DNA of 64,000 bases from Gimesia sp. (GCF_040219335.1 NZ_JAVJSQ010000003.1:96530-160529), one strand, 5' to 3'; numbered from the stretch's first letter, positions 18,726 to 28,550 are shown. Notes: generated from the letters alone by a model not told the origin. Translations and numbers: made by a program.

Positions 18726-19454
18726 ATGAAACGCACGATTCCTCTGTTTATCTCAGCGGTGACAGGCTTTGTCCTGATCGGCACTGCCTTCATCCCCAAA
18801 TTTGTGGACTGGGGTAATGTCGCGATGGCCTGGTTTAACGTCCTGGCGGCCTTCGCGTTTATCCTGGGGGGCGGCAACCTGCTCAAAATGCAGTTGCAGA
18901 AGATTTCCTCACAACAACCGGGGTGGGGCTATTCCGCGGTCACGTTGATCGCATTCATCCTCACCCTGGTGGTCGGCCTGTGTAAAATCGGCGTGCACCC
19001 CAATGTCAATGCTGCCCAACTCAGCTGGTCTGGCGATTTTCTGCAAGAAGGCAGTGTTTTCTGGTGGCTGTACGAGTACATCTATAATCCGCTCTCGGCA
19101 ACCATGTTCGCCCTGCTGGCCTTTTATATTTCCTCAGCCGCGTTTCGTGCTTTCCGGGCGAAAAATACCGAAGCCACAATCCTGCTTATCGTCGCAGTGA
19201 TTGTCCTGTTAGGTCGAACCTATGCCGGTGAATGGCTCACAGGCTGGCTGCCTGAAGAGCCCTTTTTAGGTTCTACGGAAGTGCAATACAGCGACTTCAG
19301 ATTGCCAAATCTCTCGCAAATTATTATGGACGTCTTCACCACCCCCGGCATGCGGGCGATCACAATCGGGATTGCCCTGGGTGTCGCTTCGACTTCACTG
19401 AAAGTCCTGCTGGGTGTCGATCGTTCTTACCTCGGCTCGGATCAGGAGGCTTAA
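18726..19454 (+). CDS. Polytopic membrane protein of the MutL-type cluster (A)
   Basis: 242 residues with about six hydrophobic segments (for example FISAVTGFVLIGTAFI, MAWFNVLAAFAFILGGGNLL, AVTLIAFILTLVVGL, ATMFALLAFYISSAAF, TILLIVAVIVLLG, and a last helix GIALGVASTSLKVLLG). The end GVDRSYLG is reminiscent of short conserved tails but names no family. It lies 2 bases after the DUF6754 gene and 3 bases before the next. Not recognised; probably one subunit of a membrane complex. Confidence 0.75.
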   Translation: MKRTIPLFISAVTGFVLIGTAFIPKFVDWGNVAMAWFNVLAAFAFILGGGNLLKMQLQKISSQQPGWGYSAVTLIAFILTLVVGLCKIGVHPNVNAAQLSWSGDFLQEGSVFWWLYEYIYNPLSATMFALLAFYISSAAFRAFRAKNTEATILLIVAVIVLLGRTYAGEWLTGWLPEEPFLGSTEVQYSDFRLPNLSQIIMDVFTTPGMRAITIGIALGVASTSLKVLLGVDRSYLGSDQEA

Positions 19455-19457
19455 TCC

Positions 19458-20321
19458 ATGTTGAACTTCTTGCAAAACCTGGACCGCCGCTGGATCTTTC
19501 TCCTGATGTTGTTTGCTGTCGCCATCCCGCTGATCATGGGGACCACCTTTCCGGAAGAGCCACAGAAAGAAGTGATGGCGGTCTTCCATGCGGTCGATGA
19601 TCTTCCCGATGGTTCGAATGTCGTGCTCGCTCTGGACTACGACCCGGCCAGTGAAGGTGAACTGCAGCCAATGGCATCCGCGTTTACCCGGCATTGTGCA
19701 TTAAAGAAACACAACATCATCTTCATGACGCTCTGGCCCCAGGGAGTTCCCATGATTCAACGTTCGGTTGATATCCTGGAAGAAGAGTTCCCTGAAACGT
19801 ACAAAGGGAAATATGGCGTCAAATATGTCAACCTGGGCTTTCGCACCGGCAACGAAGGTGTGATCAAGCTGGTCGTGGAGGATCTGAAAAAGTCCTACTC
19901 GACCGACATCAACAGTAACAGCCTCGATAATATTCCGCTGACGAAAAACCTCAAGAACATTCAGCAGGTCGATCTGCTGGCCAACGTCAGTGCCGGTTAC
20001 CCGGGCTCCAAGGAATGGGTGCTCTATGGCTCCGCCCCCTTCGACATCCCGACGGTCGTCGGCTGCACCGGAGTCCAGGCCCCGATCATGCTGCCTTACA
20101 TTCCCAAACAGCTCATCGGCATGATCGCCGCTATCAAAGGCGCCGCTGAATACGAACAGGCCATCATCAATGCCTATCCGGTTCTGAAAGATAATCCGAA
20201 AGCCAAAGAGGGGCTCAAACGCATGGGCCCCCAACTGGTCGCGCATGTCCTGCTGATCGGTTTAATTATACTGGGAAATGTGATTTACTTCTGGGAACGT
20301 AAGCAGGGACTGTATCGATGA
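19458..20321 (+). CDS. Membrane-anchored protein with a large exported domain (cluster B)
   Basis: 287 residues. An N-terminal membrane helix (WIFLLMLFAVAIPLIMG) and a C-terminal one (HVLLIGLIILGNVIYFWERK) enclose a domain of about 230 residues. That domain shows alternating strands and helices (NVVLALDYDPASEGELQPMA, NIIFMTLWPQGVPMIQRSV, VDLLANVSAGYPGSKEWV, VVGCTGVQAPIMLPYI), a Rossmann-like layout. No named family is recognised. Its stop overlaps the next start by 4 bases (ATGA), so translation is coupled. Confidence 0.75.
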   Translation: MLNFLQNLDRRWIFLLMLFAVAIPLIMGTTFPEEPQKEVMAVFHAVDDLPDGSNVVLALDYDPASEGELQPMASAFTRHCALKKHNIIFMTLWPQGVPMIQRSVDILEEEFPETYKGKYGVKYVNLGFRTGNEGVIKLVVEDLKKSYSTDINSNSLDNIPLTKNLKNIQQVDLLANVSAGYPGSKEWVLYGSAPFDIPTVVGCTGVQAPIMLPYIPKQLIGMIAAIKGAAEYEQAIINAYPVLKDNPKAKEGLKRMGPQLVAHVLLIGLIILGNVIYFWERKQGLYR

Positions 20322-21217
20322 AACAATCTACACTCATCTGGACAATCTTGATGGTCGCGGGCGGTGCGTTTCTGCTGTGGCAGGCAAGCCGCGGCCATGG
20401 ACGCGTCTATGTTCGCGAAGTCCCCGTGGAAGCGAAGTCCTCTGTGAAAGGATCCGAGGAAGTCGTCAAGTGGACCAAAGCCCAACCCACGTCTGCGGCA
20501 GAGAAAGACCAGCCCGATGTCAAATTCAGCCTTTCACGCACGGCTGGACTCTGGGTGGCCGCGCTCTGTACGCTGGCTATCTTCTCGTTTCTCTATGGCG
20601 ATAATCCCGTTTACAAATTCACGGAATCCGTTTTTGTCGGGGTTTCCGCCGGCTACGCGATGGTTGTGGCCTTCTGGTCGGAAATTATTCCCAATCTGTT
20701 CGGAAAGCTGTTTCCGGTAACAGCGAAGGAAATCTTTTTTCTCGACATTAAAGAGAGTGAGCTGCAGGCTGACTTGTGGTACCTGATCCCGCTGGCGATG
20801 AGCGTCATGCTGCTCATGCGGCTCTCCCCCAAAGGGAGCTGGCTCGCCCGCTGGCCGCTGGCCTTCTTCATTGGTGCCACTGCTGGCATCCGACTCATCA
20901 GTTATCTTGAAGCAGACTTCGTCGGCCAGATTCAGAACACGATCATGCCGTTCGTCGCCTTTGGGCCAGATGGTTATCTGAGCTGGACGAAATCACTGCG
21001 CAATACGATCGTCATCGTAGGCGTTGTCTCCTGCATGGTTTACTTCTTCTTCTCAATCGAGCATGAAGGCATTGTTAAGTATATCTCCCGTCTCGGAGTC
21101 TGGTTCCTGATGGTGACTTTTGGTGCCAGCTTCGCCTATACGGTGATGGGGCGAATTGCGTTGCTTAGTGGCCGCCTCGACTTTCTCTTCAACAACTGGT
21201 TGGGAATTGGTTCCTAA
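20318..21217 (+). CDS. Polytopic membrane protein of the MutL-type cluster (C)
   Basis: 299 residues. The first membrane segment is at about 8-22, then a polar stretch, then about seven further hydrophobic segments (LWVAALCTLAIFSFLYG, VGVSAGYAMVVAFWSEII, LIPLAMSVMLLMRL, WPLAFFIGATAGIRLISYL, IVIVGVVSCMVYFFFSI, LGVWFLMVTFGASFAYTVMGRIALLSGRL). It is the last gene of the cluster and overlaps the previous one by 4 bases. The family is not recognised. The seven genes 13957-21217 have almost no spacers and probably form one transcript. Confidence 0.75.
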   Translation: MKQSTLIWTILMVAGGAFLLWQASRGHGRVYVREVPVEAKSSVKGSEEVVKWTKAQPTSAAEKDQPDVKFSLSRTAGLWVAALCTLAIFSFLYGDNPVYKFTESVFVGVSAGYAMVVAFWSEIIPNLFGKLFPVTAKEIFFLDIKESELQADLWYLIPLAMSVMLLMRLSPKGSWLARWPLAFFIGATAGIRLISYLEADFVGQIQNTIMPFVAFGPDGYLSWTKSLRNTIVIVGVVSCMVYFFFSIEHEGIVKYISRLGVWFLMVTFGASFAYTVMGRIALLSGRLDFLFNNWLGIGS

Positions 21218-21425
21218 GTCCTGAGTTGCATGCAGGATAATACAGTCTTGCCTGTAAACGCCTTCGTGTTTTGATTGACAAAAAACTGTGAAGAAGCTGT
21301 TTTTTATCAAAAGCAGCTGCGACAAAGGTTATGCGCCTCTTTCCTGATCTGCTATATTTGAGTTCCCACCGGTTGCCCGCCCCGGGTCGATACCTGAAAT
21401 TATCCAGGGAAGAAACTGATTAGAA

Positions 21426-22781
21426 ATGAATTCGCAGTCCTCTTGTGCAGAAGTGGAACTGAAGGGTGATCTCGAAGAGATCACCCTTCCCACCTATAAA
21501 TTTTTCCCCGGCTGGTCCATTCTGGGAATCGCGGCGCTGGCCCAGTTTCTATCCGCACCTGGTCAGTCTTTCTCAGTCGCCGTTTTCAAAGATCCCATGC
21601 GGATGAGCCTCGGGCTTTCAGAAACCCAGTACTCACTCGCCTATGGATTCGCCACCATTATCAGCGCCTGTCTGCTCCCCTTCATCGGTCGCATGCTGGA
21701 TCACTGGGGTGCCCGCATCATCCTGCCGATCGTGGCAACCGGTCTGGCGATCTCCTGTTTCTTCATGTCACAAATCCATACCTTGGGCAGCCTGTATCTG
21801 GGATTCAGCCTTGTCCGCAGCCTGGGACAGGGCGCACTGACGCTGATCTCGGTCTGGATGGTGGGCGAATGGTTCGAAAAGAAACGGGGACGCGCTACAG
21901 CTCTGGCCGGTTTCGGCAGCGCCTTTTCTGTGATGACAGTCCCCTTTATTAATAGCTGGCTGATCAGTGAGTATGGCTGGAAAACAGGCTGGATCTTCCA
22001 CGCGGTGACCGTGGCCGTCTGCCTGATCCTCCCGGGAATCTTTATTGTCAGGAGCCGGCCCGAGGATCTCGGCCTGCACCCGGATGGCATCGATCCGGCA
22101 CAGGAACCGGAACCAAAACCAGAAGAGAAGTCGAAGCGTCCTCTGATCACAGCCACGATTGAATCCTGGACGGTCCGCCAGGTTCTCCGCGACCCGACCT
22201 TCTGGAAACTGCTTTCGGTGATCACCACTCATGCTCTGGTCGGTACCGGACTGGTCTTTCACCAGATCGCTTTGCTGGGCAGTCATGGAGTTCCCGAAAA
22301 CTGGGCGATCCGCATGATGGCCTTTCAGGCCGTGTGTGCCACCCTGCTGATGTTTCCGGCTGGCTGGTTGACCGACCGCTTCCCCAGCCGCTACATCCTC
22401 TGCTTTTCCATGCTTTGCATGGCACTGGCGAATCTCATCGTGTTGACTATGCCTGCAATCTGGATGGTCGTTGTCTACACGTTCCTGCTGGGGATCACGG
22501 GGAGTATCTTTCGCAGCACAGCCACGGTCGTCTGGATCAACTATTATGGCCGCATGAATCAGGGCGCCGTACGTGGCGTGGCCTGGTCAATGATGATCCT
22601 TGCTTCCGCCCTGGGGCCCCTGCCGGTCGCCATGTCGATTGATTACTTCGGATCTTACAACCCGGTACTCTATCTGTTCATGGCGCTCCCACTGATGGCA
22701 GCCCTGGCCGTCTGGTCGGCTCATCCTCCGACACTCTTTAAGGACGAGGAGCCTGCTGCAGAACCGGAAGCCGCGAGTTAG
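21426..22781 (+). CDS. Major facilitator superfamily transporter
   Basis: 451 residues with twelve hydrophobic segments split by a polar central loop (about 215-240, rich in Pro/Glu/Lys). Motif-like RMLDHWGAR after the second helix and GWLTDRFPSRYIL in the second half fit the MFS loop motif D-R/K-x-G/P-R. The pattern (PGQSFSVAVF, SLVRSLGQGALT) resembles the oxalate/formate-antiporter and monocarboxylate groups. The substrate cannot be read. Single gene between the MutL cluster and the convergent K+ channel gene. Confidence 0.9.
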   Translation: MNSQSSCAEVELKGDLEEITLPTYKFFPGWSILGIAALAQFLSAPGQSFSVAVFKDPMRMSLGLSETQYSLAYGFATIISACLLPFIGRMLDHWGARIILPIVATGLAISCFFMSQIHTLGSLYLGFSLVRSLGQGALTLISVWMVGEWFEKKRGRATALAGFGSAFSVMTVPFINSWLISEYGWKTGWIFHAVTVAVCLILPGIFIVRSRPEDLGLHPDGIDPAQEPEPKPEEKSKRPLITATIESWTVRQVLRDPTFWKLLSVITTHALVGTGLVFHQIALLGSHGVPENWAIRMMAFQAVCATLLMFPAGWLTDRFPSRYILCFSMLCMALANLIVLTMPAIWMVVVYTFLLGITGSIFRSTATVVWINYYGRMNQGAVRGVAWSMMILASALGPLPVAMSIDYFGSYNPVLYLFMALPLMAALAVWSAHPPTLFKDEEPAAEPEAAS

Positions 22782-22789
22782 CGAAGACT

Positions 22790-23641
22790 TCAGAGTTGCG
22801 CGCCGCAGTACTTACAGAAGGTAGCATCGGAATCGTGTCCTTCCTTCATGCATTCCGGACAGACCTGCGTCGTAACCCAGTGAGGGGTTTTCTTTCCACC
22901 GGGATGGGCCAGTTCTGCTGAGACGATCCCCGTTGGAACAATGATCAGGCTGTAACCCAGAATCATGATGATCGCTGCCAGAAACTTTCCGAGAGGCGTC
23001 ACTGGCGCGATATCACCATATCCGACAGTCGTCATGGTCACGATTGCCCAATACATGCTCTGAGGAATCGAAGTAAATCCGCTGTCCTGATCCCCCTCGA
23101 TCAGATACAGGGCGGTCCCTTCAATCACAACAGCAATTACGACAGTTGCCAGGAAGACTGTGATTTTGGAACGGCTGGCCCAGATCGCCCGCCGCAATTC
23201 CGAGGCTTCTGTCAGCATGTGGGCGAGCTTGAAAATTCGGAACGCACGTAACAACCGCAGTGCGCGGATCACGCCCAGACTCTGCATTTCCAGCGGAGCG
23301 AAGAACATCAGGTAGGTTGGCAGAATCGAGAGCAGGTCGACAATACCGTAAAAGCTGACGATGTACCGCAGCGGGTGCCGGGCACAGCTGATGCGGGCCG
23401 CATATTCAATCGTAAACAGAATGGTAAAAAACCACTCGGCATAGCCGAATTCCTGACCATAGTGTTCGTCCAGAGTAGGAACACTCTCGAGCATGATGAC
23501 CAGCACACTTAATAGAATGGCAACCAGCAGCACGACATCAAACAGTTTCCCAGCAGGCGTATCCGCTTCAAAAATGATCTCGTACCAGCGATCGCGCCAG
23601 TGTTCCGGTTTGGGTCGAGGAGCAGATTGAGGCTCATTCAT
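22790..23641 (-). CDS. Voltage-gated K+ channel-type ion transporter with C-terminal zinc ribbon
   Basis: 283 residues with six membrane segments. S4 is Arg-rich (VIRALRLLRAFRIFKLA, about 124-140). The pore carries the K+ filter TVGYGD (205-210). The C-terminal tail holds two Cys pairs, C261/C264 and C276/C279, in a zinc-ribbon spacing (CPEC ... CKYC), unusual for a channel of this length. It should sit in the inner membrane and pass K+ in response to voltage; the zinc ribbon might sense metal or bind a partner. It converges with the MFS gene, 8 bases between stops. Confidence 0.93.
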   Translation of the reverse strand: MNEPQSAPRPKPEHWRDRWYEIIFEADTPAGKLFDVVLLVAILLSVLVIMLESVPTLDEHYGQEFGYAEWFFTILFTIEYAARISCARHPLRYIVSFYGIVDLLSILPTYLMFFAPLEMQSLGVIRALRLLRAFRIFKLAHMLTEASELRRAIWASRSKITVFLATVVIAVVIEGTALYLIEGDQDSGFTSIPQSMYWAIVTMTTVGYGDIAPVTPLGKFLAAIIMILGYSLIIVPTGIVSAELAHPGGKKTPHWVTTQVCPECMKEGHDSDATFCKYCGAQL

Positions 23642-23806
23642 AAGAGGTGATGGTTCGTTTTAACGAGGATATTTCAGGATTACTTCAGCGGGCATCAAGA
23701 CTGAACTGCCTGCAGATTATGAGCGATCAGGCACTTGCAGGTCAACCTGACTCCTGATACCTGTCAGCGCCCCTGATGATGCATCAGATCGCAGTGATTG
23801 GGTGAT

Positions 23807-25339
23807 CTACTTCTGAAACTGAAACGAGTACAAGTCCGCATCTTTCAGTTTAAACCGCAGACGAACCGGTTTTCCAGCCAGCGTACTGACGTCTGCCCCC
23901 TGTCTCCAGGTGACTTTGCGATCCAGTGTATCACCGAAGAGTTCGACGGAATCAGCCAGGGAAAAGCCTTCAATCGGCTTTCCGTCAGCAGTTTGCAGTT
24001 CCACCCACAGACTCCCAGCCGCAGAAGTCGCGAAGTTGACTGACAGTGCCTTCCCCGCAAACACAATGGGCTGTGTAATCAGTTCCCCTCCCTTAAGAGA
24101 GGCGTGCACCGAAGTGAAGCCATCCATTCTCAAAGAATAACGTCTGAGAGCGCCCCCTTTTCCGTGCCAGTAATCTTCAGCAGCATAGAGTGACAGTTCA
24201 TTCGGAGCACCGGGCAGATCCGAAGCGGTTTCGACCAGATGTTCTGCGATAAACTGATGCCCGTACTGCCAGGTTCCCGTCCGCTCAATGCCCGGTCGCA
24301 GAAAGGCTTCGTTCCAGCGTTTAAAATGGACACCATCCCGGCTGGCCATCAACAGCCCTTCGCTGATCGCGGTGCCGTAGCGTTCTACCGAAGAAGCTCT
24401 CAATTGACGACGCTCCGGATCGGGTAGTGCCCGCATCGACTCGGACCAGCCACGCTCAACATAGCGTGCAGGAAAACCAATACGAATATGTGGAGCCCGC
24501 AGGTAAGGCTTCACCTGGTTGGTATACAGTTCCTCGTCGGGTGAATCAGCGTAGACCAGATCAATACCTTCACTCCAGTTCAGAAAATCATCAGAAGTCG
24601 CTGTCTGAATCGCACGGATCCCTTCTGGCTTCCAGGTCTTGGAGTTGGTGACTCCTCCTGTAAATACACGAAAGTACGTGCGATATGTTTTATGATCCTC
24701 ATCCCAAAAGGCCAGATTCTGCGAGTCGAAGGCCCCTTTTGTAATCACTGGTTTCTCCTGCATTCGCTTCCAGTGAATCCCGTCTGCAGACTGGAAGGCA
24801 TGCAGGCCTCCTTCATTCTGCAGTCCCGCCAGTGCTTTGAAGCGTGCCTCAGGTTTGCATTCCGGGTTTTCATCTTTGAATGGAGCAAAGTTATGCGTTC
24901 CCAGACCTTCCAGAATAATGTTGTTCTGCTTCGATCCCTGAAATTCGACAATCCCCAGTTCAGGACGCGTCCAGTGAATTCCATCTTTACTTTCAGCATA
25001 ACAGTAGTATGGCTTATGGCTGCCCGTGCTGATGCGTCCCTGGGAAACCTCGATGTGCGTACCGCGGTAATAAAGCCGATAGAGGTCTCCATCCTGGATA
25101 ATCGTATGATATCCGGAACTGCTCCCCTCCCAGGGTTGATCGAATCGAAAGACCACTTCGCGGGGCACAGGATGCTGTAATCGGATCTCTGCTTCCCCAG
25201 TGAGACGATCGACCAGTGCGTCATCGACAAACAGTTCCCGTCGAGTCCCGATCGACAGCGGTTCTGTCGCGGGTAGCAAGTCTATCCACAACACAGACAG
25301 TAAACAGATCAACGCAAAACGGATGACGCATGCAGACAT
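23807..25339 (-). CDS. Secreted beta-propeller protein (glycosyl hydrolase 32/43-like)
   Basis: 510 residues with a Sec signal peptide (about 1-25). The mature part opens with RRELFVDDALVDRLTG and holds repeating strand patterns with YRLYYRG, CYAESKDGIHWTRPELG, SADGIHWKRM and SRDGVHFKRWNEAFLRPG, which are Asp-Gly-His-Trp blades typical of five-bladed propeller glycosidase-like proteins common in planctomycetes. The last 110 residues look like a beta-sandwich. Carbohydrate binding or cleavage is likely, but catalytic residues cannot be assigned from sequence alone. Confidence 0.7.
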   Translation of the reverse strand: MSACVIRFALICLLSVLWIDLLPATEPLSIGTRRELFVDDALVDRLTGEAEIRLQHPVPREVVFRFDQPWEGSSSGYHTIIQDGDLYRLYYRGTHIEVSQGRISTGSHKPYYCYAESKDGIHWTRPELGIVEFQGSKQNNIILEGLGTHNFAPFKDENPECKPEARFKALAGLQNEGGLHAFQSADGIHWKRMQEKPVITKGAFDSQNLAFWDEDHKTYRTYFRVFTGGVTNSKTWKPEGIRAIQTATSDDFLNWSEGIDLVYADSPDEELYTNQVKPYLRAPHIRIGFPARYVERGWSESMRALPDPERRQLRASSVERYGTAISEGLLMASRDGVHFKRWNEAFLRPGIERTGTWQYGHQFIAEHLVETASDLPGAPNELSLYAAEDYWHGKGGALRRYSLRMDGFTSVHASLKGGELITQPIVFAGKALSVNFATSAAGSLWVELQTADGKPIEGFSLADSVELFGDTLDRKVTWRQGADVSTLAGKPVRLRFKLKDADLYSFQFQK

Positions 25340-25411
25340 AGTGTAGGCTCCTGGTTGAGTATGAGGAAGCTCTCACAATACCAGAAGCGGATGTGGAATG
25401 CATCCAAAACT

Positions 25412-25870
25412 TCAGATTGTCTGATCCGGCAGTTTCAGGTGCAGCAGAGGATACGGCTTTCCAAAGCCATCCACATCTGAGCGATGTGCGACCTCAAAAC
25501 CGAGATGCAGATAGAAGTCAACTGCTGCGGGATTCTGCTCGTTCACATCGACCAGACAGACATCCTGTTCCTGGATGGCATGCTCTACCAGTAAACGTCC
25601 CAGCCCTTTGCCACACCAGTCCGGATGGACAAACAGCGCTTCCAGTTTGGGAGCATCAACTCCCGAAAAAGCAATCACTTCTCCCTCAGAATCGCGCACA
25701 CCAAACAGAGGCATTCCTTCAAGGCAGGCCTGCCTGACCAACGGTTTGAGAGCCTCGATTTCGTCTTCAGAGAGAAAATGATGTGTCGCGCGAACTGCGG
25801 CTTCCCAGACAATCAGGACCCGCTCATGATCAGCGGGCGTTAACGAGGAGACTTGATATTGTCGAGACAT
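25412..25870 (-). CDS. GNAT family N-acetyltransferase
   Basis: 152 residues, a complete GNAT domain. Motif A, which binds acetyl-CoA pyrophosphate, is LFVHPDWCGKGLGRLLVEHA (Q/R-x-x-G-x-G/A variant with Cys-Gly-Lys-Gly-Leu-Gly). The C-terminal VNEQNPAAVDFYLHLGFEV is motif B. The pattern resembles YjaB/YhhY-type cytoplasmic acetyltransferases. The acceptor is unknown. Confidence 0.93.
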   Translation of the reverse strand: MSRQYQVSSLTPADHERVLIVWEAAVRATHHFLSEDEIEALKPLVRQACLEGMPLFGVRDSEGEVIAFSGVDAPKLEALFVHPDWCGKGLGRLLVEHAIQEQDVCLVDVNEQNPAAVDFYLHLGFEVAHRSDVDGFGKPYPLLHLKLPDQTI

Positions 25871-25904
25871 GAAAGAATAAAAACAGGCTTAGTGTGATGT
25901 AGAT

Positions 25905-25942
25905 TAAAAAAAGCCGATCCACTTCAAAGAAGCGAATCGGCT
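25905..25942 (-). terminator. Rho-independent terminator of the Gfo/Idh gene
   Basis: Stem 25912-25918 / 25936-25942 with an inner CTTC/GAAG stem. The minus strand then runs into seven T, 22 bases after the stop codon. Confidence 0.85.
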
Positions 25943-25963
25943 GATCAGTGTCGTTCTTAGAGT

Positions 25964-27292
25964 TTAGAGTACTTTGGTGATACCGGGCATCGGAATCGGG
26001 TAGTACCCGTTCTCATCGGGGACCGTTACCGGCTGACCTTCCCAGGAGAACTCTTTGGGCATCAGGCTGACGTTAGATGCCATTGCTTCGTCCCAGGTGA
26101 CAGGCTTACCGCTGTAAGTTGCCAGACGTCCCAGGATCGAAGTCATGGTGGACTTGGCACCGTATTCGGCTTCGTTATAGGGAGTTCCCTGACGGATGGC
26201 AGCGAACAGGTCATCGTGTTCAACCTGGTAGGGATTGGTTTTCTTACCACGGTAGCGCCACTTGTAGCCGCCTGTGGTTTCGTATTTTGCACCACTGATA
26301 TCGCAGAAACCTTTGGTTCCCTGAGCATGCTCAGTCACGCTGTTCCAGCAGTTACGGATATGACGGCACTGGCTGTACATCCGGGTTCCGTCTTCGTAAA
26401 CAAACTCAACAGCGAAGTGGTCATAGATTTCACCGTACTTCTTGTCGGTACGAACCTGACGACCGCCCATCCCGTAAGCCTGAACGGGGAAAGCATCTTT
26501 GACCCAGTTACAGACATCGATGTTGTGGATGTGCTGCTCGTTGATGTGGTCACCACAGAGCCAGTTATAGTAGTACCAGTTACGCATCTGGTAGTCCATC
26601 TCGCTCTTGGCTTCCTCACGGGCCAGACGAGGTTCCCAGACTCCACCACTGTTCCAGTAGCAACGCAGGGAAGTAATGTCGCCAATTGCGCCATCTTTCA
26701 GACGTTTGATGGTTTCAATGTAATTAGCCTGGTGGTGACGCTGTAGACCAACGCCGACGGCCAGTTTCTTTTCCTTGGCTTTCTCGGCCGCTTCGAGTAC
26801 TTTGCGAACGCCGGGAACATCCGTGGCAACCGGTTTTTCCATGAAAACGTGCTTGCCTTTTTCGACAGCTGCTTCGAAGTGAATCGGGCGGAATCCCGGA
26901 GGAGTTGCCAGAATCACGACATCAATGCCACTGTCGAGCAGTTTCTGATAGGCGTCAAAACCGACAAACTTTTTCTCTTCGGCCACATCGACCTTTTCAG
27001 GTTCACCCGAGAACTGCTTCTGCAGGTTGCTGAGGCTTTTGTCCATCCGATCACGGTAGGCATCAGCCATGGCTTCGAGTTTAATATTGCCTTTGGTCGA
27101 CAAAGCCTGAGATGCAGCCCCTGTTCCACGACCACCACAACCGACCAGACCAACTTTGATTTTATCATCGCCATTAGCGTAAACATGAGCCGACGATCCC
27201 AGTGTAGAGAGGATGCTGGTGCCCACAGCGGTGGCTGTGGTTACCTTCAGGAAGTCACGTCGGGAAGAAGATTGATTGTTAGATTGAGTCAT
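25964..27292 (-). CDS. Gfo/Idh/MocA family oxidoreductase, Tat-exported
   Basis: 442 residues. The N-terminus has a twin-arginine signal (SSRRDFLKV, then a hydrophobic stretch to AHVYA). The Rossmann dinucleotide loop is VGLVGCGGRGTGAA, and the MEKPVATDVPGVR block carries the family's conserved EKP lysine. The C-terminal domain is the GFO_IDH_MocA_C type. Members oxidise sugars, inositols or related polyols with NAD(P). Export by Tat with cofactor bound is typical of planctomycete copies. Confidence 0.93.
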   Translation of the reverse strand: MTQSNNQSSSRRDFLKVTTATAVGTSILSTLGSSAHVYANGDDKIKVGLVGCGGRGTGAASQALSTKGNIKLEAMADAYRDRMDKSLSNLQKQFSGEPEKVDVAEEKKFVGFDAYQKLLDSGIDVVILATPPGFRPIHFEAAVEKGKHVFMEKPVATDVPGVRKVLEAAEKAKEKKLAVGVGLQRHHQANYIETIKRLKDGAIGDITSLRCYWNSGGVWEPRLAREEAKSEMDYQMRNWYYYNWLCGDHINEQHIHNIDVCNWVKDAFPVQAYGMGGRQVRTDKKYGEIYDHFAVEFVYEDGTRMYSQCRHIRNCWNSVTEHAQGTKGFCDISGAKYETTGGYKWRYRGKKTNPYQVEHDDLFAAIRQGTPYNEAEYGAKSTMTSILGRLATYSGKPVTWDEAMASNVSLMPKEFSWEGQPVTVPDENGYYPIPMPGITKVL

Positions 27293-27430
27293 CAGAGGCC
27301 TTTCCTAATCTGCAGGACGATTTGGTCAGTGGTACGTTTCTAAGATACATATGCCCTTCGCCGGACTTTATGTTTGCAGGAATCCGACGAAGGCATCTGT
27401 TTTCAATAAACTATCAGCAGCTGGCGGGAT

Positions 27431-28465
27431 TTAGCGCCCTTCATCGGCCGGAATGACCGGATCCAGGTTGTATTTCTTGCGTTCTTCAGCCGTAGGCACT
27501 TTCAGAGGCCGTACGACGCGGAAGCCCACAAAGATGGCATCGGTGTGGTACCAGATACTCTGTGGAATCTGGGGATCCTGAATTTTCCAGTCGGAGCTGG
27601 AAGCAATCCGGTTCGCACTTCGCAGCGCTTCGGGATCATCGTCCCAGGAACCGCCACGCACAACACGCGGATAAAGTTTTTCGGGAGTCGTAGGACTGAC
27701 GGGGAACTCAACGGTTCCTTTGCCACTCCATTTCTTGTAGGCATCAGGAATGTACTGATCGAGGACCCACTCCGAAACGTTACCGTGCATATCGTACAGA
27801 CCGAAGGGGTTCGGTTTTTTCTGTCCGACCTTCTGGTAGGTATCGTTGCAGTTTGCGTAGTGCCAGGCGTAATCATCCATTTTAGCAGGGTTGTCACCAA
27901 ATGAGTAAGCCGTCGTGGTACCGGCACGGCACGCGTATTCCCACTCCGCTTCGGTAGGCAGACGATAGTAGTGACCAGTTTTCTCGGTCAGCCATTTGCA
28001 GTAGGTTTTTGCTGCCAGCTGGGTCATGCAGATCGCCGGGTACCCATCGTGCCCCATGTCGAAGGTCATGTCGGTATAAGGCTTGGTCGGACGGGTTACA
28101 GCATCTGCTGCTTTTTCTTTGTCATCCGATTTGAGACGCATCAGCTTACGGCGCTGAATATCCAGATTGAAGCTCCAGATATCATATTCGTTCCAGGTCA
28201 CTTCATGCTTGCCCATCCAGAAAGGCTCGATTTTGACTTTGACCTGAGGACCTTCATCTTCTTCCCGGTTCTTTTCATCGGCAGGGCTGCCCATGACGTA
28301 TTCACCACCGGGAATCGGCACCATATCAAAACTGACATCGGTGTTGGTAATTTTCTGCGTGTAGGGTTTCATCTCTTTTTCTGTTTTTGCTTCCGAGGGA
28401 TCGGCAGCGAACGCCACTGAAGACGAACAACACAGAATGGCGAGTAATGCAGTTTTGGCTTGCAT
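27431..28465 (-). CDS. Formylglycine-generating-enzyme/SUMF1-like protein, secreted
   Basis: About 344 residues. The in-frame ATG at 28465 gives a clean Sec signal ([20 protein letters not shown]), whereas the earlier start at 28495 adds 10 residues before it. The FGE-sulfatase fold is clear: [65 protein letters not shown] and [10 protein letters not shown]. True FGE uses active-site cysteines to convert sulfatase Cys to formylglycine; many SUMF1-like proteins do other things, and I cannot identify the catalytic Cys pair here. It is divergent from apbE. Confidence 0.88.
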   Translation of the reverse strand: MQAKTALLAILCCSSSVAFAADPSEAKTEKEMKPYTQKITNTDVSFDMVPIPGGEYVMGSPADEKNREEDEGPQVKVKIEPFWMGKHEVTWNEYDIWSFNLDIQRRKLMRLKSDDKEKAADAVTRPTKPYTDMTFDMGHDGYPAICMTQLAAKTYCKWLTEKTGHYYRLPTEAEWEYACRAGTTTAYSFGDNPAKMDDYAWHYANCNDTYQKVGQKKPNPFGLYDMHGNVSEWVLDQYIPDAYKKWSGKGTVEFPVSPTTPEKLYPRVVRGGSWDDDPEALRSANRIASSSDWKIQDPQIPQSIWYHTDAIFVGFRVVRPLKVPTAEERKKYNLDPVIPADEGR

Positions 28466-28550
28466 TATGAGACTGGAACGACATACGCTAAGCATATTAG
28501 TTTACTCCGTAACTTTAAGCGGAAATCAGACTTTAGATCTGGATGTGAAG

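Noticed and set aside
28437..28550. Upstream extension of the ApbE gene
   Set aside because: It overlaps the divergent FGE-like gene and its signal peptide; the ATG at 28551 has a ribosome site.
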